Positions 52,741 to 61,483 of a DNA stretch of 64,000 bases are shown piece by piece. Each line of letters opens with the position of its first letter. Position 1 is the first letter of the stretch. A program made the translations under genes and the position numbers. The stretch lies in NCBI RefSeq assembly GCF_003268275.1, contig NZ_QLYR01000001.1, positions 186,001 through 250,000 of the forward strand. The letters are read 5' to 3'. The notes under the pieces were generated by a model, which worked only from the letters and a program-made list of their open reading frames with translations, was not told the DNA's origin and searched no databases. This DNA comes from Hydrogeniiclostridium mannosilyticum. GTDB taxonomy: Bacteria; Bacillota; Clostridia; Oscillospirales; Acutalibacteraceae.

Positions 52741-53499
52741 CTACAGCCCCAATAATTCCTTGACGATCCGGTCGCTCATCCGCACGGCTCCAACCAAGAC
52801 AAGCAAGTTAAAGATTAACTCGCCCACATAACTCCAAACGGCGGTTACCGCTGAAACATTGGGGTCAACCGCAGGCGGAGAAGCCGCCATGACAGAAAAG
52901 ATAATGCAGGCCAGCGCAATAATGGCCCCTTCGAGGCACACCCCGGCATAGGAGCGCAGGAAGTTTTTGCCCACATTGCTGGTGGTTTCCCCGGCGAATG
53001 TAGACATGGGGATTGGTGCGATAGCGGTATACATGTAGAGCTTAAACATCCGGCTATACACCGTCAGGATCATAATAAACGCCAGCACCGTAATGAACAG
53101 GCCGCCCAGCAGGGTGACCGCCCACAAAGGGATGCTGTCCCAGAATCCCACGTTGTTGATCTTGTCGATAATCTCCTGCGGGAGCGTGGTGCCGCTGCTT
53201 CCTGACAAACCCGATTGGGTAATAATGGTGGAAACCATCCCTTGAATAATTTTGAAAACAGCCAGCATCAGGTCGAGGCCGTATCCTACTGCCGCCTTTG
53301 CCAGCGCAAAACGAATGAACATCTTGAAGGCCGCTTCCGGTCGCTTCAGGTCGGTAAAGCTCGAACAGGTCTTGACGACGCCAACTGCGAAAAACAAAAC
53401 CAGCAGGCCGTACCCAATGGCTTTCAAGGCCCCGTTGATGTCCAGCATGACCTGCCAGATCCCGCCGCCCTTAAAGGTTGCGGGGTCCTGTGTAAGCAA
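52741..53499 (-). CDS. VirB6-like polytopic conjugation protein
   Basis: At least 252 residues with five or six membrane helices (IGYGLLVLFFAVGVVKTCSS, LLGGLFITVLAFIMILTVYS, CLEGAIIALACIIFSVMAAS), the VirB6/TrbL-like family of ICEs. Coding signal continues upstream of the TTG at 53499 (NWIIDNLNSALGTWNDKLAE) to an in-frame TGA at 53580, but no normal start is present in that stretch, so a frameshift or unusual start near 53560-53577 is likely. It forms part of the inner-membrane channel. Confidence 0.85.
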   Translation of the reverse strand: MLTQDPATFKGGGIWQVMLDINGALKAIGYGLLVLFFAVGVVKTCSSFTDLKRPEAAFKMFIRFALAKAAVGYGLDLMLAVFKIIQGMVSTIITQSGLSGSSGTTLPQEIIDKINNVGFWDSIPLWAVTLLGGLFITVLAFIMILTVYSRMFKLYMYTAIAPIPMSTFAGETTSNVGKNFLRSYAGVCLEGAIIALACIIFSVMAASPPAVDPNVSAVTAVWSYVGELIFNLLVLVGAVRMSDRIVKELLGL

Positions 53500-53590
53500 A
53501 GTCCAGATTTCAGCCAGCTTGTCGTTCCATGTTCCCAGCGCCGAATTTAAGTTATCGATAATCCAGTTTCCGGCTGGTCACCTCCCATCT

Positions 53591-53625
53591 AAAAAATGTG
53601 GGAGCGCCCGCCATCGGGCGCTCCC
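53591..53625 (-). terminator. Attenuating terminator between pilin and virB6
   Basis: A perfect 10-bp stem (53600-53609 with 53616-53625), 6-nt loop and T6 on the minus strand lie between the pilin-like gene and virB6. It would let pilin be made in excess over the channel proteins. Confidence 0.75.
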
Positions 53626-53643
53626 TTGACTGGAAAACAGGAA

Positions 53644-54024
53644 TCAGGTGGTGATGAGGTCAAGGATTTCCTTGGCAAAGGTCACCACGAGGCCGCCCGC
53701 CAAGGTGAGGAACCCCTGCGAGCGCTGGGAAGGATCGTGGCTCTGGAAGGAGAGACCAACCTGCACCACACCCCAGCCCAAAAGGATCAGGCCGATGGCG
53801 CGGATCAGGGAAAAGATGAAGGTGGAGAGGTTGTTGACCACACCCAGCGGATCGCTGGCGGCAAAGGCTGTGGTGGAAAAGCAGCAGGCGCACAGCACCA
53901 CAGCGACATAGCCGGAAAAACCGAAGCGCCCCTTTCTGCCAAGAGGCAGGGCAGTGGTGGGCTTATCGTTCTTTTTGGGATTTTTCTTCAAGATAAAAGG
54001 ATTCAGAGTTTTCTTCAGAAGCAT
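53644..54024 (-). CDS. VirB2/TrbC-like pilin (Maff2 type)
   Basis: 126 residues with a cleavable-looking signal (GYVAVVLCACCFSTTAFA-A) and two mature helices (VVNNLSTFIFSLIRAIGLIL, GFLTLAGGLVVTFAKEILDL), the pattern of small ICE pilins. It should form the conjugative pore or filament. The ATG at 54024 is only 1 nt after GGAGG; the in-frame CTG two codons on is 7 nt after it. A strong terminator follows. Confidence 0.85.
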   Translation of the reverse strand: MLLKKTLNPFILKKNPKKNDKPTTALPLGRKGRFGFSGYVAVVLCACCFSTTAFAASDPLGVVNNLSTFIFSLIRAIGLILLGWGVVQVGLSFQSHDPSQRSQGFLTLAGGLVVTFAKEILDLITT

Positions 54025-54046
54025 TCCTCCAGTTCAATGTGTATTG

Positions 54047-55765
54047 TTATGGTTTTAGAAAATCCTCCGGTTCCAGCAGTTCGAAATCGTCGTACTGGTC
54101 CGGGGAATAGTCGATATCGTCAGCGGCGTCCTTTGCCTGCGTATAATCGTAGGGCGCAGCGCCGCCATCTTCGGTCAGCCGGATATTGGGATGGCGCATC
54201 AGGTCGTACTTGTCATCCATCATGGGGCGTTCCCCACGGACAAAAAGGATAGCCTTGTGGTTATCCAGCATCCGCACTTCATCCGGGGTTAAGAGTTCCC
54301 GGCCCGTCTGCTGGTCGTTTACGCTGAAGCTGCCGCTTCGTCCCCGGCTCCGGCCATAGGTGTTGGTATCCAACGTTTCCTTGCCCATGAGCTCGGAAAC
54401 GTATTTGTGGGTTTCCTTTTCATTGCCGCCGAGGTAGAGGAACTCGTCGCACAAGCCCACCAGCGATTCCCACTGCTCTTTAAACAGCGCCTTGATCTGC
54501 GCCATGTTCTGGGCGATATAGCTGCAGAAGATGTTGCGGCTTCGCATGGTGGAAAGCCAGGGCAAAAAGTTATCCGTAGGCAGGGCGATGTTGGGGGCCT
54601 CGTCGATGAGCAGATGGACCGGCACCGGCAGCCTGCCCTTGTATTTCCGGTCAGCTACAAAGTACAAGGTTTGGATGAGCTGCCCGTAAATCATCCCCAC
54701 AAGGTAATTGAGGGATTTATCGGAGTCCGGGATGCAGCAGAACAGGGCCACCTTTTTCTCACCCATTTCCTCCAGATGGAGATCGTCGGCATAGGTCAGC
54801 CTTGCAATCTGCGGCAGATTAAAAGCGGAAAGCCGGACGCCAACACTAATCAAAATGGATTTTAAAGTTTTTCCAGCCCCCATCTTAAAGACATGGTACT
54901 GCTTTACGGCAATGCTCTCCGGGTCACGCATTTCAAGCCTTGCAAACAGGATGTCCAGAGGCGACTCGTATTCCTCATCTTCTTCCCGCACCTCCGCTGC
55001 GGACAGCATCTCCATCACCATGGCGAAGTTCTGTTCTTCCGGCGGCGCTTCATGCTTGAGGTATAGGACGAGGGCCTGTAAAAGCGCGGTTTCGGATTTC
55101 TGCCAGAAGGGGTCGCTGCTCTGCGCTCCGGGCGGGGTAGTACTCTGAATCAAAGTTTCGATGAGGCGAAGCACATCCTTGTCGTCCCGCACGTAAGCCA
55201 ATGGATTGTAACAGAAGGAGGCGTCGGGATTTAATAAATCGAATACCCGCACTTCAAAACCATTGGATTTCAATGCCCCGCCTGTTTTTCGCAGGATTTC
55301 AGATTTCGGATCGCAGATGACCAGCGAACAGTCCCCGCAGTTTAAAGCGTTGGGAATGGCATAGGACCGGCTTTTGCCAGCGCCGGAACCGCCGATGACC
55401 AGCACATTGGTGTTGCGCTTGTGCTTGTGGCCGTCCATCCCCATCTGGAAATGCTGGGTTAAGATGAGGTTTTCCTTGGGGTGCTTCTTATCTCGGTATT
55501 TCTTGGCGATCTGGAACACGTCGCCCCATTTGGCGGAACCATGCTCCGCGCCCCTGCGGGTATTCTTCCGGCTGGAAACTACCACAAGGGCGGCGATTCC
55601 ATACGCAAGAGTAAAAAACAGCAGGCACCGGGCGGAGTATTCCGTCCAGTGAATGGAAAAAGGGACGTTCATAGCTGCCGGAAGCTTCCCCAGCAGGTCT
55701 ATGAGGTTCATCCCCTCGTTCCAGCACCCGGCAGTCAGCAGCGCCGCCCACCAGACGATGGGCAA
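54047..55765 (-). CDS. virD4: VirD4/TraG-type coupling protein
   Basis: 572 residues from TTG 55765. Two N-terminal membrane parts, then Walker A VIGGSGAGKSRSYAIPN, Walker B HLLIDEAPNIALPTDNFL and SRNIFCSYIAQNMAQIK. It brings relaxase-bound DNA to the channel. Coding signal extends upstream (KNPWWVWLLPLP) through an A6 tract at 55791-55796; dropping one A joins it to a frame starting at ATG 55859. So the N-terminus is unsettled: frameshift, rare start, or this TTG. Confidence 0.93.
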   Translation of the reverse strand: MPIVWWAALLTAGCWNEGMNLIDLLGKLPAAMNVPFSIHWTEYSARCLLFFTLAYGIAALVVVSSRKNTRRGAEHGSAKWGDVFQIAKKYRDKKHPKENLILTQHFQMGMDGHKHKRNTNVLVIGGSGAGKSRSYAIPNALNCGDCSLVICDPKSEILRKTGGALKSNGFEVRVFDLLNPDASFCYNPLAYVRDDKDVLRLIETLIQSTTPPGAQSSDPFWQKSETALLQALVLYLKHEAPPEEQNFAMVMEMLSAAEVREEDEEYESPLDILFARLEMRDPESIAVKQYHVFKMGAGKTLKSILISVGVRLSAFNLPQIARLTYADDLHLEEMGEKKVALFCCIPDSDKSLNYLVGMIYGQLIQTLYFVADRKYKGRLPVPVHLLIDEAPNIALPTDNFLPWLSTMRSRNIFCSYIAQNMAQIKALFKEQWESLVGLCDEFLYLGGNEKETHKYVSELMGKETLDTNTYGRSRGRSGSFSVNDQQTGRELLTPDEVRMLDNHKAILFVRGERPMMDDKYDLMRHPNIRLTEDGGAAPYDYTQAKDAADDIDYSPDQYDDFELLEPEDFLKP

Positions 55766-55895
55766 TGGCAGAAGCCATACCCACCATGGATTTTTTCTTG
55801 CCGTTATTCCGTCGAAGAGACACCCGCCCCTTCTTTACCGCCGGATAATGAAACAACATATTTTATAATTTTCTCAGTGATCCTTCCTTTCCATA

Positions 55896-55951
55896 AAAAC
55901 AAAAAATCCCCCGGAACCCATCGGAGAACATTCCCACAGGTTCCGGGGGAT
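55896..55951 (-). terminator. Terminator downstream of the 100-residue ICE protein
   Basis: A perfect 13-bp stem (55906-55918 with 55939-55951) is followed by T6 on the minus strand. It interrupts the operon between the upstream 100-residue gene and virD4, so virD4 may need its own promoter or read-through. Confidence 0.8.
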
Positions 55952-55960
55952 CAGCTATAT

Positions 55961-56263
55961 TTATCGGGCAGGCGCACACCTGTATTTTGCCTGCATCAGT
56001 TTGATGAGGAGGCGGTCAATCCCGCCGCAGCTGCGGTTTTCTTCCAGATAAGCGTTTCGCATCCCATTTAGGGACAGCGTGGCATACTGGTATTCTTCAT
56101 CGTTCAGGTACAGTTTGTGCTTTGGCATACGGAGGACTCTATCAAGAAACGGCTGCAGCTGGCCGGATAGCTCCGGCCCTGCTTCTTCCTGTGCGCTGCG
56201 AAGCGCCTTGGCCAGTATGTTTTGGTCCCCGCCGGTCATCTTCACCATCCGCTGCTTTGTCAT
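55961..56263 (-). CDS. Conserved ICE protein of unknown function
   Basis: 100 residues, mostly helical and charged (QNILAKALRSAQEEAGPELS, KLYLNDEEYQYATLSLNGMR). ATG with GGATGGGG 5 nt upstream. No domain recognised. Its place between the antirestriction-like gene and virD4 is usual for proteins of this ICE type, suggesting an accessory in conjugation. Confidence 0.65.
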   Translation of the reverse strand: MTKQRMVKMTGGDQNILAKALRSAQEEAGPELSGQLQPFLDRVLRMPKHKLYLNDEEYQYATLSLNGMRNAYLEENRSCGGIDRLLIKLMQAKYRCAPAR

Positions 56264-56360
56264 AGCAACCCCATCCTTTCTCTGTTATCATTCACACCAT
56301 ACCACAACAGATGGCGGAAAGCTACCGGACAAAAGAAAACAAACGGAAAACTCTCAGCGC

Positions 56361-57308
56361 TCATCGTTCCGGCTCTTTCTCCGCCTTGGCTTTGGCAGCC
56401 TTGGCGGGCTTGGGCGCTGCGACGGAGAATTCATCCGGCTGGATGGCCTGCTCCAAATCCCGGAAGCTTCTCTGGACGTCCCGGTTAATGGAATAGGCCG
56501 CCCGTTTGACGTCGCCTATAAAGCCGCGCTTTTCTTCCGGCGTCAGCTGGGCGCAGCTGTGACACACCTTATCAAACTGAAACACCGAGGTATCAAGCCC
56601 GAATTTCTGCGCCGCTACATAGGCCGCGCAGTAGGCTTGGGCCGCATACGCCTGCCGGTAATAGCCGCTGCCCACCGCATCGAAGCTGGCGTGGGCCTGC
56701 TCTCTGGCAATGGCGCAGATGGTGGCGGTTTCATCCATCCCGTTGCGGACAAAAATAGTGCGCTGCTTGGGAACATACTGCGCCTGCACCCCTTGGGGAA
56801 GCTGGTCGGAAATGGCAAGCTGTACCGGGCTTTGCTCCACCATGGCGGCAATGATTTCCTCCGGCAGATGCTTCTGCGGGGGCAGAGGCTGGGGTCCTCT
56901 GGTTTGGGAGATGTCATAGGCTTTGGTAATGGTATAGCCGTTCGCCTTGATGCCGTCTTTTTCATACTCCTGTTCAGCAAAGAAGGTGTATCCTTTCTCG
57001 CCGGAACGGATGGAGCGTCCGGCTTCCTTCCATTTGTCAAAGGTGCGGGGGTGGGTAATTTCAGGGTTCTGTTCGTAAAGAATGAGAAGGTTTCGGGTGC
57101 TCTGCGGGGTACAGTTCGCCATGAAGTTGAGAAAGCCTTTCATGGATTCGTCATCCTTGAACACGGAATCAGCCTGCGCATTGACTCTCGACCAGACTTC
57201 CTCACGCTCAGCCTGCTTCATGGCGGCGTATTCTTCCTTGGAAAGCTGGGGCTGTTCCTGCTGGGGCTGCGGTTCCTGTTTCTTTCCGATCAAACTGGAT
57301 AAATCGAT
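56361..57308 (-). CDS. LtrC/ArdC-like ICE protein
   Basis: About 316 residues. The N-terminal part (NLLILYEQNPEITHPRTFDK, SIRSGEKGYTFFAEQEYEKD) matches the ArdC N-terminal/LtrC-like single-strand DNA-binding domain; the rest is Ala-rich with a pattern AIAREQAHASFDAVGSGYYR like the zinc-protease remnant of ArdC. Likely protects or handles transferred ssDNA. The first standard start is TTG 57293, without a ribosome site; ATC at 57308 is 9 nt after CAGG, with the upstream stop just before it, so I favour ATC. Confidence 0.8.
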   Translation of the reverse strand: MDLSSLIGKKQEPQPQQEQPQLSKEEYAAMKQAEREEVWSRVNAQADSVFKDDESMKGFLNFMANCTPQSTRNLLILYEQNPEITHPRTFDKWKEAGRSIRSGEKGYTFFAEQEYEKDGIKANGYTITKAYDISQTRGPQPLPPQKHLPEEIIAAMVEQSPVQLAISDQLPQGVQAQYVPKQRTIFVRNGMDETATICAIAREQAHASFDAVGSGYYRQAYAAQAYCAAYVAAQKFGLDTSVFQFDKVCHSCAQLTPEEKRGFIGDVKRAAYSINRDVQRSFRDLEQAIQPDEFSVAAPKPAKAAKAKAEKEPER

Positions 57309-57314
57309 ATTGCA

Positions 57315-58124
57315 TTACCTGCCTTTCTGTTTTTTCTTTTTCTTCTGTCTGGAATGGCCGGGAGTGGGGTGCTGGCGCTCCTGCTGCTTGGATTTCTCTG
57401 CTTTCTTGTCCGCCTGTTCCTGCCGGATCTCCTGCAGCTGCTTTTTCACCGAGGGCTTTTGTTCCGGCTCTTTATGGCCTGTTAAGTCTGGCGAAGAGCT
57501 TTTGCTGGGCGAGGAAGGCGCGGACGGACTCTTTTCCGCTGTTGGTTCCTCGGCTTCCTTCTTCCGGCCAGAAGTAAAATTTGCGGCGGCGTCCTGCTGG
57601 GCGGGGCCGATATTGAAATCGTCCTCAAAGCCGCCCACTTCAAATTCCACTTCGCCCTGCTCGGTTTTGACGGTTTCCGTCTTGCTGGGGCCTGTGGGAG
57701 CTTGCTTTTCCTGTTCCTGCACTTTCTCAATTGTGGCTTCGCCAGCCTGCGCTTTGACCGCGTCAAGGCCGAGGTTGTCGAAAATACGCTGGATTTTAGA
57801 GGCGTCGTCCGCAAACACCACCACTTCGATGCGGTCAGCCTTTTTCTTGTTTCGGATGGGAACATACAAAAGGCCGTGTACCTTGGCTTCCTTTGCAAAC
57901 TCCTTCATGTTTTCGGTGGGGACATTAAAGAATTTGAATGGGCGCTGTTCCTTGAGCATCCGCACAAGCCTTGTCTTGCCGTGGGTTTTTTTCTGATCCT
58001 TCAGTACGGCATAGACAAACAGCGCAAAGTTTTTTGCCGCCATACCCGACAGCTTGAGGGCCATTTCCGTGCCCTCAAGGGTAAATCGGACAATCTGGTC
58101 GGCTGGATCGCTTCCGTAGTTCAG
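57315..58124 (-). CDS. DUF3801/PcfB-family conjugation protein
   Basis: About 269 residues. N-terminal DUF3801 domain (MALKLSGMAAKNFALFVYAV, KTRLVRMLKEQRPFKFFNVP), then a long Lys/Glu/Pro-rich disordered tail. PcfB-like proteins assist the relaxosome. The frame continues above ATG 58064 (NYGSDPADQIVRFTLEGTE) to CTG 58124, placed 8 nt after AAAGGAG; an ATG at 58131 is out of frame and only 1 nt from that site. CTG is the likely start. Confidence 0.85.
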   Translation of the reverse strand: MNYGSDPADQIVRFTLEGTEMALKLSGMAAKNFALFVYAVLKDQKKTHGKTRLVRMLKEQRPFKFFNVPTENMKEFAKEAKVHGLLYVPIRNKKKADRIEVVVFADDASKIQRIFDNLGLDAVKAQAGEATIEKVQEQEKQAPTGPSKTETVKTEQGEVEFEVGGFEDDFNIGPAQQDAAANFTSGRKKEAEEPTAEKSPSAPSSPSKSSSPDLTGHKEPEQKPSVKKQLQEIRQEQADKKAEKSKQQERQHPTPGHSRQKKKKKQKGR

Positions 58125-58138
58125 TCAGCATTCTCCTT

Positions 58139-58408
58139 TCATCGCTCCAAATCACGGGAGCGTTTGTGTTTTGTTTTTTCCAGTGCAGGTTCCTTAGAGA
58201 AGGAATCCTCGCCGGGAATGAGAGACAGGCTGGAACCGGTATCCCATTTCACTCCAATCTGCCCCATATCGTCCACATAGGAAACCGTTCCTTTTGTACC
58301 GGGCAGTGGGGCCTGCGGATCGTCCATGGAACGCAGGGTGATGCGGGTTCCAGCAGGGTATTGCTGGCGGATATATGCCACCTGTTCTTTGGTAGGAATT
58401 CGGTTCAA
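58139..58408 (-). CDS. DUF4314-domain protein
   Basis: About 89 residues: RIPTKEQVAYIRQQYPAGTR, MDDPQAPLPGTKGTVSYVDD, GQIGVKWDTGSSLSLIPGED. DUF4314 is a small SH3-like barrel found in ICEs and phages, function unknown. TTG start at 58408, 8 nt after AAAGGAG (the ATG right after that site is out of frame). Just downstream of the relaxase gene. Confidence 0.85.
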   Translation of the reverse strand: MNRIPTKEQVAYIRQQYPAGTRITLRSMDDPQAPLPGTKGTVSYVDDMGQIGVKWDTGSSLSLIPGEDSFSKEPALEKTKHKRSRDLER

Positions 58409-58412
58409 TCGA

Positions 58413-59753
58413 TCATCTCCTTTGCTGATTTTCCCGGTTTCGGGATTGCTTTTTCTTTTGTTCCTGTGCTTGCTGTTCCTTGCGCTGCTGTTCTTCCCGC
58501 TGTGCTGCCTGCAGGCGCTGTTCCATCTCAATGGAGTGGGTTTCGATATTCCGGCACAGCTTGGCGGTATGGCGCAGCTTTTTGAGCTGTTCTGTGAGGA
58601 CGCCGATCTGCGGGGAACCGGGTTCGTAGCGGTAGAGCTTATAGCGCTGCTTTATCAGCACAGCGATTTCATCTTCCGCTTTCTGACGGATAGCATTCAG
58701 CTGGCCCCGGTCCTCGATTTTGTTCTGGAAGATGAATTCCGCCTGCTCGATCCGCTGGTCCAGCCTGCGGATATCCTCCCGCACAGCGCAGCTTATATAC
58801 CGGGGCTTCTTGGGCAGCGCCCCCACCTTGTAGAGATAGGAAAAGTAGAGGGCCCGCAGGCCGGAAAGCCTGCGGGGCTGTGTTTCCCCAAGAAGGAGAA
58901 GAAAACGGTTGGCCGGAGGCTGTTCTTTCCCAGCCCGGTGAGGAGGCTTGGGATAGAGGATGCGGCGCTGGATGGCTTCCGGGGTGTACTGCTTGCCCAA
59001 GGTCTTAAACCGGACGGTGCACCCGCTGCCCGGCAGGATCAGCGTGGGGTATTTGCGGTCAAACCGAAAGGCATAGCCCTTCTGCTCCAAAGCGCGCAGG
59101 AACTGCTTCCATGTGAGAGAAGAAGCAATCGCTGCATCCACGTCCTGCTGGATGGGCGTTTTCCATGTAGGCGCTCCGTTCTGCTCGGCCAGCCACTGGG
59201 CATAGGGGCGGGCCACCCGTTCCGATTTCTCTGTACGGATGACGGAAAGATGGTGCTTTACGCACAGTTCATCCGAAATTTTCCGCACCCCAGTGACATA
59301 GGTTCTTTCATTGCTGTGGTATTTCCTGCCGGTTTTCATGGACACAGAATTCCATACAATGTGGTTGTGAATGCATTTGGTATTGAGATGGGTGCTGACC
59401 ACCGCCTGAAAGTGCCCGCCGAGAAGCCGTTCGGAGAATTCCAGCCCGATTTGATGGGCCAGTTCCGGGGAAACCTCCCCGGCGGCAAAGCTTTGCACCA
59501 GATGAAAACCCTGCACGCCTTTCTCCTTGTGCCACATTTCCTTGACGCGGCACATATCTTGAAAAGCCGTTTCACAGGTGCAGCCGAGAGCGGACGCGAA
59601 CAGATCCTGCTCGGTTTTATCTTTGTTCAGGGCTTTATCGATTTCCCCCTCCAGTGATTCCTCATTTTCCCTGCGGGAACACTTTTTCTCATCGAGGGTA
59701 TAGTCGATGGCGTTGTCGAGGCGGTGCACGGGGATCACGCTGGTATATGCCAC
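58413..59753 (-). CDS. Relaxase/mobilisation nuclease (MobP/VirD2-like)
   Basis: 446 residues. The relaxase domain has TSVIPVHRLDNAIDYTLDEK at the N-terminus (candidate nucleophile Tyr), GFHLVQSFAAGEVSPELAHQ, and CIHNHIVWNSV with the H-x-H metal site. The C-terminal half is a long basic coiled coil. It nicks the oriT and stays on the 5' end of the transferred strand. GTG start with a poor ribosome site. MobC lies directly upstream. Confidence 0.93.
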   Translation of the reverse strand: MAYTSVIPVHRLDNAIDYTLDEKKCSRRENEESLEGEIDKALNKDKTEQDLFASALGCTCETAFQDMCRVKEMWHKEKGVQGFHLVQSFAAGEVSPELAHQIGLEFSERLLGGHFQAVVSTHLNTKCIHNHIVWNSVSMKTGRKYHSNERTYVTGVRKISDELCVKHHLSVIRTEKSERVARPYAQWLAEQNGAPTWKTPIQQDVDAAIASSLTWKQFLRALEQKGYAFRFDRKYPTLILPGSGCTVRFKTLGKQYTPEAIQRRILYPKPPHRAGKEQPPANRFLLLLGETQPRRLSGLRALYFSYLYKVGALPKKPRYISCAVREDIRRLDQRIEQAEFIFQNKIEDRGQLNAIRQKAEDEIAVLIKQRYKLYRYEPGSPQIGVLTEQLKKLRHTAKLCRNIETHSIEMEQRLQAAQREEQQRKEQQAQEQKKKQSRNRENQQRR

Positions 59754-59832
59754 CGGGTAGCACCCGGACGCAATTCGCGCCCTTTGTTTCGGAAAAATAA
59801 TAGGCTGGCCGCCCGCGAATCAATTTTATTTC

Positions 59833-60141
59833 TCACCAATTATTTTTGACCTCCTCCCAAACCTGACGGGCCAGATTGGTCATTTCTTCGACGCTCTGCT
59901 GGCTGGCTTCCCCATAGGTATTGGCGACCTTGGCAAGCTGGTTTGCGTTGTTGCAGAGCCCAGCCACCTTGTGGAGCAGATCCGCATGGTGGTCGCAGGG
60001 CCTTGCCCGCAGTTCCGCACCCATGATGAGGGTGCGGAGGAATTCCTCACGGGGTAGGCCGCTTGTTTTCACCTGCGCTTCCAGATGCGCCAGTTCCTTT
60101 TTGTTTAAATGAAGAGGGATGATGTGGTTTCGTTTTCTCAT
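59833..60141 (-). CDS. mobC: MobC-family relaxosome protein
   Basis: 102 residues: a ribbon-helix-helix start (RNHIIPLHLNKKELAHLEAQ) and the MobC helix (LCNNANQLAKVANTYGEASQ). MobC binds near the oriT nick and opens it for the relaxase. ATG after GGAG at 11 nt. The pair mobC-relaxase is standard for mobilisable and conjugative elements of this group; oriT is probably close, though I cannot place it. Confidence 0.9.
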   Translation of the reverse strand: MRKRNHIIPLHLNKKELAHLEAQVKTSGLPREEFLRTLIMGAELRARPCDHHADLLHKVAGLCNNANQLAKVANTYGEASQQSVEEMTNLARQVWEEVKNNW

Positions 60142-60159
60142 AGCTGCTTTGGCTCCTTT

Positions 60160-60969
60160 TTAACGCTCCGGTTCTTTCCTTTTGCGGGTTTTCTTCTGCT
60201 CCGGCGCTCTGGCAGGGTATTCGTAATGGACAGGAACATCCTGCAGGCGCAGTTTGTCGCAATCCGGGGCAAAGGCTGCATACCGGGCGTAGGAATATCC
60301 TTCCGCGTCTACGAGAATACCATCTCTGCTGTTTTCGCCTTTGACCAGCACGCAGTGCCAGCAGAAGCTGCCCGGATCAAACCACATCTTGTCGCTGTAA
60401 TCGAACAGGAAAATCTGATCGTCCTTGAGGCCGTTTTCCTGAAACTGCCGGAACTGCTCGTCGGAAAGAACGACTACCTGTTCCACCTGAAAACAGGTTT
60501 GTCGCTCCGGCACAGGCCGCAGTGGGTTCTGCCCATTGAGGTCGCTGATATGGCTGGGCCTGTGGTAAAAAACAGCGTGCTCCTGATAGGCTTTCGGTTC
60601 CTCCAAGGCAATGTGTTCTACCGGCACCCCCTGCAGATCGAAGCTGCGGTAATCCCTGCCGTAGCCAAGATACAGGGTATCCTTCCTTTGGGCAATCAGC
60701 ATATTTTCTTTTTCCCCCTCGGCCCGTACCATGAGGCAGCGAAACAACCCACCCGGCGAGGCGCTCATGATTTCCCGGTTATCCTTGAGGAAGGGGTATT
60801 CCGGGGAGACGTCCTCCGAGAGCTTTTCAAAATCCTCTTTGTTCAGGACGATGACCTTTGCCACTTCAAAAACGCCGGGGACGTAGTTTACCTCGTTTCG
60901 GCGCAGGCTATTAAGTGTTTTGGCGTTTGCCGCGAACGCGGCGTATTGCTTTTCTCTCAGTATCTTCAC
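60160..60969 (-). CDS. DUF6329-like ICE protein
   Basis: 269 residues with two similar halves: EVAKVIVLNKEDFEKLSEDV and QVEQVVVLSDEQFRQFQENG each begin a repeat that ends in a short beta region (GGLFRCLMVRAEGEKENMLI; SFCWHCVLVKGENSRDGILV), so an internal duplication. GTG start given; the in-frame CTG at 60960 is 8 nt after GAGAGG and may be the true start. Function unknown; conserved in ICE cores next to mobC. Confidence 0.72.
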   Translation of the reverse strand: MKILREKQYAAFAANAKTLNSLRRNEVNYVPGVFEVAKVIVLNKEDFEKLSEDVSPEYPFLKDNREIMSASPGGLFRCLMVRAEGEKENMLIAQRKDTLYLGYGRDYRSFDLQGVPVEHIALEEPKAYQEHAVFYHRPSHISDLNGQNPLRPVPERQTCFQVEQVVVLSDEQFRQFQENGLKDDQIFLFDYSDKMWFDPGSFCWHCVLVKGENSRDGILVDAEGYSYARYAAFAPDCDKLRLQDVPVHYEYPARAPEQKKTRKRKEPER

Positions 60970-61101
60970 CTCTCATTTCTTGAACGAAATCAGCCGGTGC
61001 GGTTCTGCGGGGGGTTGGGGCGCTCCCCAAGATGCGTTTGGATATCCAAACGCTATGCTTGCAAAACCAGTCACCGGCTGGAAAAGAAAGAAACCGCTGA
61101 T

Positions 61102-61440
61102 TTAGAGGCCGCCGTTCTCATCCGCTTCCTTGATTTTGGCAAGGCCGTCGAGGGTGGTGCAGATGAGATTTCGCTTTTCAGCGGCTCCAATTTCAGCAGA
61201 CATACTGTGGCTGATTTCATTCCCGCACACCACCAGCATACGGCACCGGCCCAGCTTCTGACGGGCGATGCTGTGGAAATCCCTCTTTTCATCGGCATTA
61301 TCCGGCTGGAGGTACTGCGCTTCACTCAGCTTCGGGCAGATGGGGACGTATCCGAGCTCATAAACCTTGCGGCAGTAGCGTTTTAATAGGCGGGGCGCGG
61401 CGTCGGAAGCCGCGCAAATGTAGGCGAATGCTTTTTCCAT
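61102..61440 (-). CDS. DUF4406/DUF7768-like (nucleoside deoxyribosyltransferase fold) protein
   Basis: 112 residues from ATG 61440 (AAGGA 8 nt upstream). AYICAASDAAPRLLKRYCRK, YVPICPKLSEAQYL, MLVVCGNEISHSMSAEIGAA follow the small Rossmann-like fold related to nucleoside 2-deoxyribosyltransferases; the S-x-x-x-E-I-x-x-A motif is visible. Possibly NAD or nucleotide hydrolase; no direct evidence. Common ICE accessory gene. Confidence 0.72.
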   Translation of the reverse strand: MEKAFAYICAASDAAPRLLKRYCRKVYELGYVPICPKLSEAQYLQPDNADEKRDFHSIARQKLGRCRMLVVCGNEISHSMSAEIGAAEKRNLICTTLDGLAKIKEADENGGL

Positions 61441-61483
61441 GATGATTTTCCTTTCCTTCATATATATCTGATAAACTGGCAGT

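Noticed and set aside
56079-61386. Long plus-strand frames (e.g. 56079-57302, 58326-59657, 60109-61386) opposite the conjugation genes
   Set aside because: They are antisense to clear ICE genes with known motifs and show no families of their own.
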